DNA of 64,000 nucleotides from Lamellibrachia satsuma (GCA_033239005.1 BSQZ01000130.1:126001-190000), one strand, 5' to 3'. Shown: positions 28,301 to 40,245, counted from the stretch's first letter. The notes: generated from the letters alone by a model not told the origin. Numbers and translations are program-made.

Positions 28301-31300
28301 TTAAAAGGATATTACAAAATTACCGTGGCGTTGCGCCCATCATATAAGGGTGATATATACTGTAAATGGTATGTTATTATGTTTGGGCTATGGTTGTTCG
28401 AGTGCTTCACCCCCCCTTTAAGTACCCAGTCCAAATATACCCCCCCAGTTACAAACCCCAGTCATTGGTATCTTGTGACAGGTGTTGGTGGCGTTGTGAA
28501 CACTAGTGCTGCATGGCAGTGTTGTGGATAGAACACTAGTGGGGCTTGATGGTGTTGTGGATAGAATACTAGTGGGGCGTGGTGGCATTGTGGATAGAAC
28601 ACAGGTGTTGGTGGCGTTGGAAAAAGAAAGAACACTAGTGAGGTGTGGTGGTGTTGTGGATAGAACAATAGTCGGGCGTGGTGGCTTTGGGGATAGAACA
28701 CTAGTGGGGCATGGTGGTGTTGTGGATAGAACAATAGTCGGGCGTGGTGGCTTTGGGGATAGAACACTAGTGGGGCATGGTGGTGTTGTGGATAGAACAA
28801 TAGTCGGGCGTGGTGGCTTTGGGGATAGAACACTAGTGGGGCATGGTGGTGTTGTGGATAGAACATTACTGGGGCATGGTGGCGTTGTGGATAGAACACT
28901 AGTGGGGCATTGTAGATAGAATACTTGTGTGGCGTGGTGGTATTGTGGGTAGAACACAAGTGGGGCATAGTGGTGTTGTGGATAGAACACTAGTGGGGCA
29001 TAGTGGATTGAACACTGTTGGGGCATTGTGGCATTGTGGATAAAACACAATGGGTCATGGTGGTGTTGTGGATAGAACACTAGTGGGGCATGGTGGCATT
29101 GTGGATAGAACACTAGTGGGGCATGGTGGTGTTGTGGATAGAACACTAGTGGGGCATGGTGGCATTGAGGATAGAACACTAGTGGAGCATGGTGGCGTTG
29201 TGGATAGAAAACTAGTGGGGCGTATTGGTGTTCTGGATAGAATACTAGTGGGGCATTATGGATTGAAAACTAGTGGTGCATTGTGGCGTTGTGGATAAAA
29301 CACTAGTGGGGCATGGTGGTGTTGTGGATAGAACACTTGTGGGGCGTGGTGGCGTTGTGGATAGAACACTAATGGGGCATGGTGGTGTTGTTGATAGAAC
29401 ACTAGTGGGGCATGTTGTTGTTGTGGATAGAACACTAGTGGGACGTCGTGGATAGAACACTAGTGGGGTATGGTGGTGTTGTGGATAAAACACTAGTGGG
29501 GGATGGTGGCGTGGTGGATAGAACATGGAGCATGGTGGCGTTGTGGATAGAACACTAGTGGGGCATGGAAGTGTTGTGGATAGAACACTACTCTTGAATG
29601 CCGAATAAGCGTCCATATACGCGTATTTATTTTATGAAAAATGCCATCCTATACACGTATTTATTTTATGAAAAATGCCATCCTATTCGCACATTATTTG
29701 GCACTATAATATTATTAAATTTAAACATTTGTGCCAGCCTATATTCTCCGATAATCGTGGCAAATTATGCAGTGTATAATTTTTAGGAGAGCAATCGCTG
29801 TCACTCTATTGCTACCTCTAATCAATTATCCATGGTGAGGTTTACCACTTGCGCTAAAATCACTTGCTCACAACTGGAGCTGCATGTGGCTCCTCCTATG
29901 GCTAAATTTTCATCCTTTAGAACAAGTCGTGAATTTAGCGGTATCATGTGCTTCTGAGGATCCTTGATTTTGATCACTAAGCGTTAGACCATTAGATTTC
30001 CATGAATCCTTAGTTCTCGGGAGCTTGACATGGTATATTATTAGTTGAAACGCCATTATCACCCCCTAAACCGACCGTAAATGGCCGCCGTGCGCAGAGC
30101 CTCAAACTGGTTGTAACCGGCTGCCGACGATTTCCCATGAAACGGGCTTGCGTATTCAATTCAATAAAACTTAAATGTCCATTTAAAAACGGAAAATTTC
30201 CCGGTTTTTCGCAGATATAAAATGCAATTACCATATTTGCGGTGACACGAATGCGCACAAAGTTTATGCATATTCGGCAGAAAAACAAAATACACGGTGA
30301 TCCGTGTAGTTTTCTATGGACGCCTTGGCTTCACATCGAGAAAAAAATTGCTTTGGCGCTAAAAAAGACAAATATACTAGTGAATTTTTCACACTGTACT
30401 ATTATTTGTTTGGAACAATTTGCCCCCCCCTCCCACTATTCTGTTATTCAACACTATACTATAATTACATTTGACCGATTTGCCACGCTATACTGTTATT
30501 TGGCCTATACGTTTATTTGGCACTTGAGAGTAGTGGGGCATGGTGGTGTTGTGGATAGAACACTAGTGGGGCTTGGTGGTGTTGTGGATAGAACACTAGT
30601 GGTCCATGGTGGTGTTGTGGATAGAACATTAGTGGGGCGTGGTGGCATTGTGGATAGAACACTAGTGGGGCGTGGTGGCATTGTGGATAAAACACTAGTG
30701 GGGCATGGTGGTGTTGTGGATAGAACACTAGTGGGGTGTGGTGGAGTTGTGGATAGAACACTAGTGGGGCTTGGTGGTGTTGTGGATAGAACACTAGTGG
30801 TGTGTGGCGGTGTTTTGGATAGAACACTAGTGGGGCTTGGTGGTGTTGTGGATAGAACACTAGTGGGGCTTGGTGGTGCTGTGGATAGAACACTAGTGGG
30901 GCGTGGTGGTGTTGTGGATAGGAAGCTAATGGGGCATGGTGGTGTTGTGGATTGAACACTAATGGGCCGTGGTGGTGTTGTGGATAGAACACTAGTGGGG
31001 CATGTTGTTGTTGTGGATAGAACACTAGTGGGACGTCGTGGATAGAACACTAGTGGGGTATGGTGGTGTTGTGGATAAAACACTAGTGGGGGATGGTGGC
31101 GTGGTGGATGGAGCATGGTGGCGTTGTGGATAGAACACTAGTGGGGCATGGAAGTGTTGTGGATAGAACACTACTCTTGAATGCCGAATAAGCGTCCATA
31201 TACGCGTATTTATTTTATGAAAAATGCGGCGTTGTGGATAGAACACTTGTGGGGCATGGTGATATTGTGGATACAACACTAGTGGGGCATTGTGGATAGA

Positions 31301-33826
31301 ACACTATTGGGGAGTGGTGGTGTTGTGGATAGAACACTAGTGGGGCGTTGTGGATAGAACACTAGTGGGCGTGGTGGCATTGTGGATAGAACACTAGTGG
31401 GGCATGGTGGTTTTCTGGTTAGAACACTAGTGGGGTGTGGTGGCATTGTGGATAGAACACTAGTGGGGCATGGTGGTGTTGTGGGTAGAACACTAGTGGG
31501 GCATGGGGGGCGTTGTGGATAGAAACACTAGGTGGGGCGTTGTGGATAGAACACTAGTGGGGCATGGTGGTGTTGTGGATAGAACACTAGTGGGGCATGT
31601 TGTTGTTGTGGATAGAACACTAGTGGGACGTCGTGGATAGAACACTAGTGGGGTATGGTGGTGTTGTGGATAAAACACTAGTGGGGGATGGTGGCGTGGT
31701 GGATGGAGCATGGTGGCGTTGTGGATAGAACACTAGTGGGGCATGGAAGTGTTGTGGATAGAACACTACTCTTGAATGCCGAATAAGCGTCCATATACGT
31801 GTATTTATTTTATGAAAAATGCGGCGTTGTGGATAGAACACTTGTGGGGCATGGTGATATTGTGGATACAACACTAGTGGGGCATTGTGGATAGAACACT
31901 ATTGGGGAGTGGTGGTGTTGTGGATAGAACACTAGTGGGGCGTTGTGGATAGAACACTAGTGGGCGTGGTGGCATTGTGGATAGAACACTAGTGGGGCAT
32001 GGTGGTTTTCTGGTTAGAACACTAGTGGGGTGTGGTGGCATTGTGGATAGAACACTAGTGGGGCATGGTGGTGTTGTGGGTAGAACACTAGTGGGGCATG
32101 GGGGGCGTTGTGGATAGAAACACTAGGTGGGGCGTTGTGGATAGAACACTAGTGGGGCATGGTGGTGTTGTGGATAGAACACTAGTGGGGCGTGGTGGCA
32201 TTGTGGATAAAACACTAGTGGGGCATGGTGGTGTTGTGGATAGAACACTAGTGGGGTGTGGTGGAGTTGTGGATAGAACACTAGTGGGGCTTGGTGGTGT
32301 TGTGGATAGAACACTAGTGGTGTGTGGCGGTGTTTTGGATAGAACACTAGTGGGGCTTGGTGGTGTTGTGGATAGAACACTAGTGGGGCTTGGTGGTGCT
32401 GTGGATAGAACACTAGTGGGGCGTGGTGGTGTTGTGGATAGGAAGCTAATGGGGCATGGTGGTGTTGTGGATTGAACACTAATGGGCCGTGGTGGTGTTG
32501 TGGATAGAACACTAGTGGGGCATGTTGTTGTTGTGGATAGAACACTAGTGGGACGTCGTGGATAGAACACTAGTGGGGTATGGTGGTGTTGTGGATAAAA
32601 CACTAGTGGGGGATGGTGGCGTGGTGGATAGAACATGGAGCATGGTGGCGTTGTGGATAGAACACTAGTGGGGCATGGAAGTGTTGTGGATAGAACACTA
32701 CTCTTGAATGCCGAATAAGCGTCCATATACGCGTATTTATTTTATGAAAAATGCGGCGTTGTGGATAGAACACTTGTGGGGCATGGTGATATTGTGGATA
32801 CAACACTAGTGGGGCATTGTGGATAGAACACTATTGGGGAGTGGTGGTGTTGTGGATAGAACACTAGTGGGGCGTTGTGGATAGAACACTAGTGGGCGTG
32901 GTGGCATTGTGGATAGAACACTAGTGGGGCATGGTGGTTTTCTGGTTAGAACACTAGTGGGGTGTGGTGGCATTGTGGATAGAACACTAGTGGGGCATGG
33001 TGGTGTTGTGGGTAGAACACTAGTGGGGCATGGGGGGCGTTGTGGATAGAAACACTAGGTGGGGCGTTGTGGATAGAACACTAGTGGGGCATGGTGGTGT
33101 TGTGGATAGAACACTAGTGGGGCGTGGTGGTGTTGTGGATAGAACACTAATGAGGCATTATAGATAGAACCAGGTTTGTTTGATTTAAATCATTTGATTT
33201 TAATCATTTGATTTAAATCATTTCAAAAAAATAATTGATTGATGATTTTTTATATTTTTTTTACTTCCGGTTTTTTTAGTCGCTGATTTATATGCGCAGT
33301 ACATAATCATGATAACACGGTACGCAACACAAGAACATTGGTGGTAGAAAGGGGAGGATGGTGGGAGGAAAAACGTCCAATGTGTTGCTTCACGAAAACA
33401 CGACTTGCGTCAGCGAAGTTCGCAACACAAAGGGACAGGGTTTAACTTGTCACATGACGTTTTTGGACTAAAACCATTTTGTGTACTCCGGACTGTTTCT
33501 CGTGTTGCAGACCGCACCAAACATGGCAAAGTAGATTCTCACCTCACATTATATAAATACTATTTTTTCAAGTGTAAAAATATTCATTTATACCCTGCTG
33601 ATGCTTAATGTTGATACCTTGCAGATGCGTAATGGCAGAAACCTGAGCTTGTTTGCTACAGGAACACACAAAGAGTAACTGTTGTTAAAGGTCATTTAAT
33701 AAATGCATCGTGATAATAAAATACATGTATCGATGAGAAAATAGCTGGTACAAATATGTTCATCGAGAAAAATATCATATATGTGTAAATCGATGAGATA
33801 TAGCTTAATCATCAATACAAACTAGC
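19340..33826. repeat. Higher-order tandem array, five ~2.18-kb units
   Basis: Five head-to-tail units start at 19340, 21488, 23678, 25857 and 28043, each at CCACCTTTTCCGCTGC. Each has ~450 bases of unique DNA, then ~1.05 kb of 33-bp minisatellite, then ~660 bases of the left part of a hAT-like element. Units 1-4 are 2148, 2190, 2179 and 2186 bases long and nearly identical. Differences are mostly short homopolymer indels. Unit 5 is 5.8 kb because its minisatellite has expanded and holds an extra insertion. The internal junction (AGCTCACCCACC) joins position 33826 inside the hAT-like element to 19340. Confidence 0.93.
29598..30522. mobile_element. DNA transposon-like insertion in the minisatellite
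   Basis: 925 bases of unrelated sequence break the minisatellite. The ends are imperfect inverted repeats (ATGCCGAATAAGCGT at the left; the complement of TGCCAAATAAACGTAT at the right). Both sides carry CTTGA (29593-29597 and 30523-30527), a likely 5-bp target duplication. A ~50-base left-end remnant lies in other array copies near 20403, 22534, 24729, 26920, 31176, 31768 and 32700, always joined to GGCGTTGTGG. Those copies are therefore deletion derivatives. No transposase is seen. Confidence 0.65.
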
Positions 33827-34626
33827 TCATCGAGAAAAGCAATTATTAAATGACATGTAAAAGTAGCAAAGGTGGGGCGATCATTTATCCCACCAGGCCT
33901 CCAATACGGGAGGCCCCAACCCCCACCCCGCATCTGCAAGGTATCAACATTAAGCATCAGCAGGGTATAAATGAATTTAACACAAATAATTGTTTACAAG
34001 CATCGAGATCAACAAAGTTTTGTATGTTTTTTAATATAAAACACAAAGTGTGCACACTTGTGTAGCTGTATTGTCACCAGATAGCCTGATAGTCAAATAT
34101 TTTATGACATTGTGTGTGTTTGAGCTATTCCCTTTCTGAATGCAGTGAAGCCACACAAACTTGTCTTTCAGAGGAAGTATCTTTTCAACAGAGAAGCCCT
34201 GAGTTAAAGTCCACTTATAGCTTATGCTAGTTGTTACCAATTCAGTATGTTGACTCAGTTGTTTAATACTGTACTAGTTTGTATTCTGGTTAGAGACCCT
34301 TAGAGTACACAGAGCCCTGGACAGGTGCTAATCCACCCTCTCACCAAACAATAATTGCCACTGCTACAGCCACAGACACACAGATTATGCAACTACAGGG
34401 GTGAGGCCTTGTGGACATTGTCTAATGTCTTTATATAAGCAAAAATCATATACCCTCTGTTAAGACAAGAACCCAAATCGATTTGAATAGAACATGTTTG
34501 AAAGAGTTTACAAATTTAAACATCTATATAAATATCTATATACCAGATTTTAAAAAAATCAAATAAATCCAATTTAAATAAAAAAAATTTTTTTTAAATA
34601 AAAATCATGATTTTTTTTCAACCCTG
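33171..34626. mobile_element. hAT-like DNA transposon with perfect 8-bp target duplication
   Basis: The left end is CAGGTTTGTTTGATTTAAATC and the right end is the complement of CAGGGTTGAAAAAAAATC. GATAGAAC flanks both sides exactly (33163-33170 and 34627-34634) and is part of the 33-bp minisatellite unit it landed in. At 1456 bases with no transposase frame, it is a non-autonomous hAT-type element. Only this last copy is complete. The four upstream array units carry just its first ~660 bases. Confidence 0.85.
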
Positions 34627-35539
34627 GATAGAACACTAGTGGGGCTTGGTGGTGTTGTGAATAGAACACAAGTGGGGCATGGTGGTGTTGTGGATAGAAC
34701 ATCAGACATGCAATCGAAAGAATACACATGGGGCATTGTGGATAGAACACTAGTAAGTTCGAATTTAATTATTCTTATTATCCATTTAAACACTAGTGGG
34801 GTGTGATGGTTTTGTGGATAGAACACTAGTGGGGCGTGGTGATGTGGATAGAACATCAGACATGCAATCGAGAGAACACTAGTGGGGCATTGTGGATAGA
34901 ACACTAGTAGGTTTGAATTTAATTATTCTAATTATGCATTTGAACACTATTGGGGCGTGGTGGAGTTGTGGATAGAATACTAGTGGGGTGTGGTGGTATT
35001 GTGGATAGAACACTAGTGGGGCATGGTGTTATTGTGGAAAGAACACTAGTTGGGTGTGATGGTGTTGTGGATAGAACACTTGTGGGGCATTGCGGTGTTG
35101 TGGATAGAACACTAGTGGGGCATGGTGGTGTTGTGAATAGAACATCACAGACACGCAATCGAGAGAACAGTAGTGGGGCATTGTGGATAGATGGTAGGTT
35201 TGAATCATTGTTGTTGTTTTGAAGCTTGTGTAGTTTCGTTCACTCCGTGTTGTTTCATTCGTATAAATGATTACCTGGTGATAGACTGTGATAGATATGT
35301 GAATGAATAGTCTATGCACAGTAATGACAAGGGGTGTGACAAGAGGTGTGACAAGAGGCTGAGCTCAGTTGGGGAGTGGTAGCATAGTAGCAAAAACATT
35401 GCACTGTGACACACAAATATAATAAATGTCCAAAAGGGAAATGCAGGTTAATTGCATTTTTATCAACTGACAAAACGAAGTGTACCAACAAAGTGTCACA
35501 CTTTTTAATATTATAAGGCATGGGTTCCACATTACTCAA

Positions 35540-35780
35540 ATGATAAGTCTGAATTTATGGAATGAAAGCAGATGGCAACAGCATTGCTGTCAGAGGCAAA
35601 GCCGACACCTTTGGCTTCTTTTTTTCAAATCTTTCTGACTGTCGATCCTGAAAAATCATAGCGATTACAGCAGTTTCATTCATTTAACAAGATTTAACAA
35701 GATTGCCATCTTGAACAAGTTCCAGATGGCAAGTGGACAAGGAAGCCATTGGCTTATCGAGATTCCAACAATTTTCTCAT
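35540..35780 (-). repeat. Dispersed repeat copy B
   Basis: Positions 35690-35768 are the reverse complement of the dispersed repeat at 4125-4210 (GATAAGCCAATGG, CTTGCCATCTGG, GCAATCTTGTTAAA). It borders the 3' end of the CR1-like LINE. Confidence 0.55.
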
Positions 35781-38530
35781 CTATGTGTAGCCCACCCTTA
35801 TCAGATATCTGTCAATTCTATTTTTAAACATATTCACACTACTAGCATTAACACAATCGTTTGGCAGTTTGTTCCATTCATTTATCACCCTCTGTGAGAA
35901 TGAGTACTTTCTCATGTCCAACCTACACTGCTCCTTAACTAATGCTGCTTTGTGTCCTCTGAAGAACATATTCCTGAAGAACATATTCCTATCAACATCC
36001 TCATAACCGTTCACTATTTTAAACACTTCTATTTGGTCTCCTCTTAGTCTCCTGGTCTCTAGTGTTGTCAAACCACATTGTAATAAGCGACTTTCGTAAC
36101 TAAGGTCTCTTAATTCTGGAATCATCTTAGTTGCTCTTCGTTGTATTCTTTCTAGCTTATCTATGTCTTTTTTACGATATGGCCTCCATGCTTGAATACA
36201 ATATTCCAAATGTGGTCTAACTATTGCTTTGTACAGGGGTACAATTAGATGTTTCTCCTTATATGTGATAGTTCTCCTAATTAGCCCTAGAATTTGATTT
36301 CCTTTCGAAGCAGCAATCCCACATTGCTCTGAAACTTTCATGTCAGCATTAAATGTTACTCCTAAATCCTTTTCTTGTGTGGTTCTACCTAGTACAGCAT
36401 CCCCCATTTAATATTCCTCGTCCATATTTCCATGTCCTATGTGTATACATTTACACTTCCCAACATTGAATAACATTTGCCATTTTTCTGACCATTTAAC
36501 TAATTTTTTTTAGATCATCCTGTAAACTTTGTTTATCTGTATCATTAGTAACCTTTCTGAATACCTTTGTGTCATCTGCAAATTTGAGTACTTTGCTAGA
36601 TATGTCATCCTCCAAATCATTTATATATATTAAAAACAGTATAGGGCCTAACACTGATCCCTGTGGTACCCCACTCAAAACAGATTTCCAGTTTGAAATC
36701 TTACCATCTACTATTACTCTCTGTCTTCTGTGTGTAAGCCACTTTTCTATCCAGTTGATTACATCATTGCCTATACCATGGGCTTTTAGTTTAAGTAACA
36801 ATCTTTGATGTGGCACTTTATCGAAAGCTTTCTGAAAATCTAAGTAGACAACATCCACTGACCTTGCTTTTAGGAATCCATGTTGAGATGTATTTATTAA
36901 TTTATGTTTTATGAGGAATTCCACCATGTGGTCTCTAATTAATGTTTCAAGTAATTTACATACAACTGATGTTAAACTCACTGTTCTGTAATTTTCTGGC
37001 TTCTTCCTCGATCCCTTCTTAAACAGCGGCGTAATGTTTGCTTCTTTCCATTCTGAAGGAACTATTCCTTCTTCTAGTGACAAGTTAAATAAGTTTGCAA
37101 GTGGTGTACTAATTTGATCAACAATTTCCTTTAGCAGTTTTGGTGGTATCCCATCAACTCCAGGTGATTTATTATCTTTCATCTTCTTAATTTTCTTTGC
37201 TATCATTTCAGGAGTTACAAATAACTGCCCTAAATATTCTGATGTATTGCCCTCAAAGTTAGTCATTGGAACTGGAAGTGAGCTGATATCTTCTGTGGTA
37301 AAAACTGAGCTGAAATACTCATTCAGGACCTCTGCCATTTGGAACCCATCTGAAATTATGTTTTCACTGTTGCTTTCCAGTGGTCCGACCTTATCTCGAA
37401 CTTTCTGTTTACTCCTTACATAAGCATAGAAACTCTTGCTGTCATTTTTTATATTACCTGCCAATTTTTGTTCAAAGGTTCTTTTAGATTTTCTAATTTC
37501 AGTAGTAGCTAGGTTAAGTGCCTCTTTGTAGTTGGTGTAGTCTTCTACATTTCCAGTGTGTTTATAGACCTTCCACAGCATCTGTTTGTGAGCAATGTTT
37601 CTAATAGCTTCTTTTGACAGGTGTTTTTTTCCTGGATCTTTTCCCTTGTTTTCTTAATGGAATAAATTTCTCAATAATGCCCTCAATCTCATATTTTAAA
37701 CAAGTCCAGCATTCTGTTGCTGTCTTGTTCTTCAGCAAATTATTCCAATCTATATTTGCAAGATATGTTCTCATCACTTTATATCTGCCTTTGTTGAAGT
37801 TCCTCCTCCATTGTTTTTTATTTGTATTCCCTGTTTTTACTTTTATATTAAAATGGATTTGGTTATGGCCACTTGAACCCAAAGCTTCGTGTACTTTAAC
37901 ATTGTCAACTAATTCATTTTGAGAAGACAAAATTAAATCTAACACATTCCCATCTCTGGTTGGTTCCAAGACATGTTGAGTAAGGAAACAATCCTGTGTT
38001 AGAAGTAGAAACTGATGGTCGTCCCCTCCAGCACTCTCTAATGATTCCCATTGTATATGGCCATGGTTAAAATCACCCATTATAACACATTCTCCCTTGC
38101 TCACCTCCCTTATCGCCTTTTGTAATTTTACATCTTCCTCTTGTCCTATGTTAGGACTACGATAAACTACTCCTATTGTTAATGTTGAGTTCCTGGTAAC
38201 TAGGTTACACCAAATTGCTTCCACACTATCTGCTTCACTTTTCAGTGTAATTTCATATGCTTGGATAGATTCTTTAATATACAAAATTACTCCACCTCCC
38301 CTTCTTTCTCGTCTATCCTTCCTAAACATTACATAGCCTGTCAGTGCTAACTCAGCATCTACTATATCTTCATTTGCCCATGATTCTGTGATGCCTGTTA
38401 CATGAGGATCAATATCTGCTACCATAATGTCTAACTCACTTTTTTTATTTACTATGCTCCTGGCATTTAAGCATACACATTTAAGTTCATTGTCTGAAAT
38501 TATTGGTGAACATTTCTTTGGATGTGTATT
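35781..38530 (-). pseudogene. CR1-like ORF2: endonuclease and reverse transcriptase
   Basis: The start is near CVCLNARSIVNKKSEL, followed by the endonuclease with ITESW, GDFNHG and a C-terminal SGHNQI (usual SDH changed to SGH). After a frameshift near 37600 the RT domain begins: ITPLFKKGSRKKPENYR, VYLDFQKAFDKVPHQ, SGVPQGSVLGP and FADDTKVF. The next frameshift is near 36500, after which the thumb segment ends at NRIDRYLI. About 60 bases are missing between the QHGFLKARS and VDVVYLDF segments (near 36855) compared with the copy at 14526-15835. This ORF nicks the target DNA and copies the RNA in active elements; this copy cannot. Confidence 0.9.
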
Positions 38531-38577
38531 TGTAGTAGTACTCCTTTGAGTTTTCTCTGTCAGTTCCCCCTGCGCAT

Positions 38578-39674
38578 CTAGTTTAAATAATCTATGGTAC
38601 CTGTGCCCTCGTCGACAACTCTGACAAACTCACACGCAAGAACTGCAGCGCCCTTCCCTGTCAGATAAAGTCCATCTCTCATGAAAAAGTCACCTCTTCC
38701 CACAAAGTTTAACCACATGTCTACGAAGCCTACTCCCTCCTCCATACATACCTTCTGTACCTGTGTGTTGATCGCCATCCTTCTACAGTTCCTATATTCC
38801 TCACCCCTGCCTCCCATTATTGGTAATATCCCCGACAATACGATCTGCCCAACTCGTGCCTCTTTAAGTGTCTTGATCAACCTCCTGTACTTACCAATGA
38901 TGGCTGACGTTCCCTCCTTATCTGCATTGTTCGTTCCCACATGCACGAGAACAGCACCTCCCGTGCCACCACCCATGACCTGTCCTGCCTTCTCTGCTAT
39001 ATCCTCTACTTTTGCCCTGGTAGGCATACTGTTATGTCATCTCCTCTATTTACAATTTTATCCACTTTCCTAATGATGGAATCCCCCATAAATACCCGGG
39101 CTTTCCTCGCTTTCCCCTGTGATACTACATCGGCAAAGCTCCTTTCCTGTTGCACACTACTAGTATGTCCCCTTTCCCTCCTATCATCAACCTTTACCGT
39201 CTTACCACCTGGCAATCCCTCTCCACTCACCCGCTTACCTCTCTTTTGTTGCATTCTTTGCCTTCTGTCATCTTTCTTCTTCTTACCAGCTTTCTCCCTC
39301 ACATTGCCACTGCTCTCCTTGTTCTCCTCGGTCTCACCACCTCTGCTCTCCTCGGTCTCACCACCTCTGCTCTCCTCGGTCTCACCACCTCTGCTCTCCT
39401 CGGTATCACCACCTCTGCTCTCATCATTCTCACCACCTCTGTTCACTTCTGTCTCACCCTGCCCTGTCATCATCAAAATCATACGCCTTAGCTCAATCAC
39501 CTGCTCCTGCAGATATTTCACTGTAGTACACCCCCTACACACGAAATGGAAATCATCCGCCTGCACCTCCGCCCACGAATTTACACACCCGGACTTTGCA
39601 AAGTCTATCCAGCTATCGCAGCTAGAACATATCAAATTACGTTTTGCCTTTACTTGGCGTTTGCACGGCGCCAT
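38578..39674 (-). pseudogene. CR1-like ORF1: zinc finger, acidic repeats, SGNH esterase
   Basis: The N terminus has a PHD-like Cys pattern: CSSCDSW, FAKSGC, then FVCRGC. A coiled segment (YLQEQVIELRRM) and four copies of an 8-residue SRGGETEE repeat (24-bp tandem repeat, about 39322-39455) follow. Next comes an SGNH hydrolase with block I GDSIIR, block III HVGTNN and block V RDGLYLTGKG. In block V the usual catalytic His position is Tyr. The frame shifts by one base near 39020, between VCLPG and the next segment, so the ORF is broken. In CR1 elements ORF1 is thought to bind the RNA, and the esterase role is unclear. Confidence 0.85.
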
Positions 39675-39679
39675 GTTAG

Positions 39680-40245
39680 AAATTAAATTTGTATTTGTTT
39701 ATAATCCGTTTATAATCAATTTATACTAGGTAGTCTTCACAAAGACTGTTTTTGTGTTGTAATACACACTTTATAGTATGTTACTTATGTCTTAATTAAA
39801 TTTACAGCTACTGCCTTGCAACTTACTTTCTATGTAACAGCTGACTAACAAAACGTAATATCGCTCGCGCTAACGAAATTTCAGTGACCTTATTTAAATA
39901 ACACTGAATTACTACCTACGGCTAACTTTTAACAATAAATGTTGCTAAAACAAAATATTCAGGTTTTCAATATTTAATATGTACTAAATTATTTACAATA
40001 ATATTAAGTCTCGTATTATGTACCCAATCAACTGAAAACAACAACCCTTAATTATCGCTCGCGCTACCGAGTCCTCGGAGACCTACGGTATAAACTACCC
40101 TAAATTACTTCTATAGCTAAATTTTAACAGCAACTATTGACTAAACAAGGACTCTTGTAAGTTTATGTTTAATATACACGCAATAATAATACTTATCCGA
40201 TCAATATTCCACGCTTTAGACAAATATAAAATCCACCAAAATTCA
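39680..40245 (-). repeat. Tandem 5' UTR monomers of the CR1-like LINE
   Basis: TCGCTCGCGCTA recurs at 39861 and 40055, each followed by similar sequence (CTACGG..TAA, TTTTAACA, AACTATTG-type words), a 194-bp period. LINE promoters are often built of such monomers. The position upstream of ORF1 supports this reading. Confidence 0.55.

Larger units (their letters stand above)
19790..35195. repeat. 33-bp minisatellite family (GATAGAACACTAGTGGGG core)
   Basis: The unit is GTTGTGGATAGAACACTAGT then GGGGCATGGTGGT, 33 bases, with an ACTAGT (SpeI) site in most copies. Blocks lie at about 19790-20830, 21915-22990, 24100-25195, 26290-27380, 28490-29597, 30528-33170 and 34627-35195. Because 33 is a multiple of 3 and the unit lacks stops, frames on both strands stay open for hundreds of codons: repeats of VVDRTLVGHGG (+), and STTPPCPTSVL or FYPQHHHAPLV (-). 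Nothing supports translation. Confidence 0.95.
35781..40245 (-). mobile_element. Near full-length CR1-like non-LTR retrotransposon
   Basis: Read on the - strand, the order is 5' UTR with two ~194-bp monomers (about 40245-39680), ORF1 (39674-38578) and ORF2 (about 38530-35781). ORF1 has a zinc finger and an esterase. ORF2 has an apurinic endonuclease and a reverse transcriptase. An SGNH/GDSL esterase in ORF1 is characteristic of the CR1 group. Several frame breaks and an internal deletion make this copy inactive. A second, truncated copy is at 14526-15835. The 3' end, with CCCTTATCAGATATCTGTC next to the tail, is shared by both copies. Confidence 0.9.

Noticed and set aside
19340..33826. CRISPR-like or centromeric-satellite reading of the regularly spaced repeats
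   Set aside because: There are no unique spacers of constant length, the host is an animal, and the array sits inside an intron with transposon breakpoints that explain it.
19715..35222. Many long open frames with proline-rich STTPPCPTSVL or FYPQHHHAPLV repeats and VVDRTLVGHGG repeats, up to about 270 codons
   Set aside because: All follow from a 33-bp unit without stop codons. They are open on both strands, and begin and end wherever the array is interrupted. Nothing points to translation.
38941..39729. 262-codon + strand frame
   Set aside because: It is the antisense shadow of the CR1-like ORF1, which has clear domains on the - strand.
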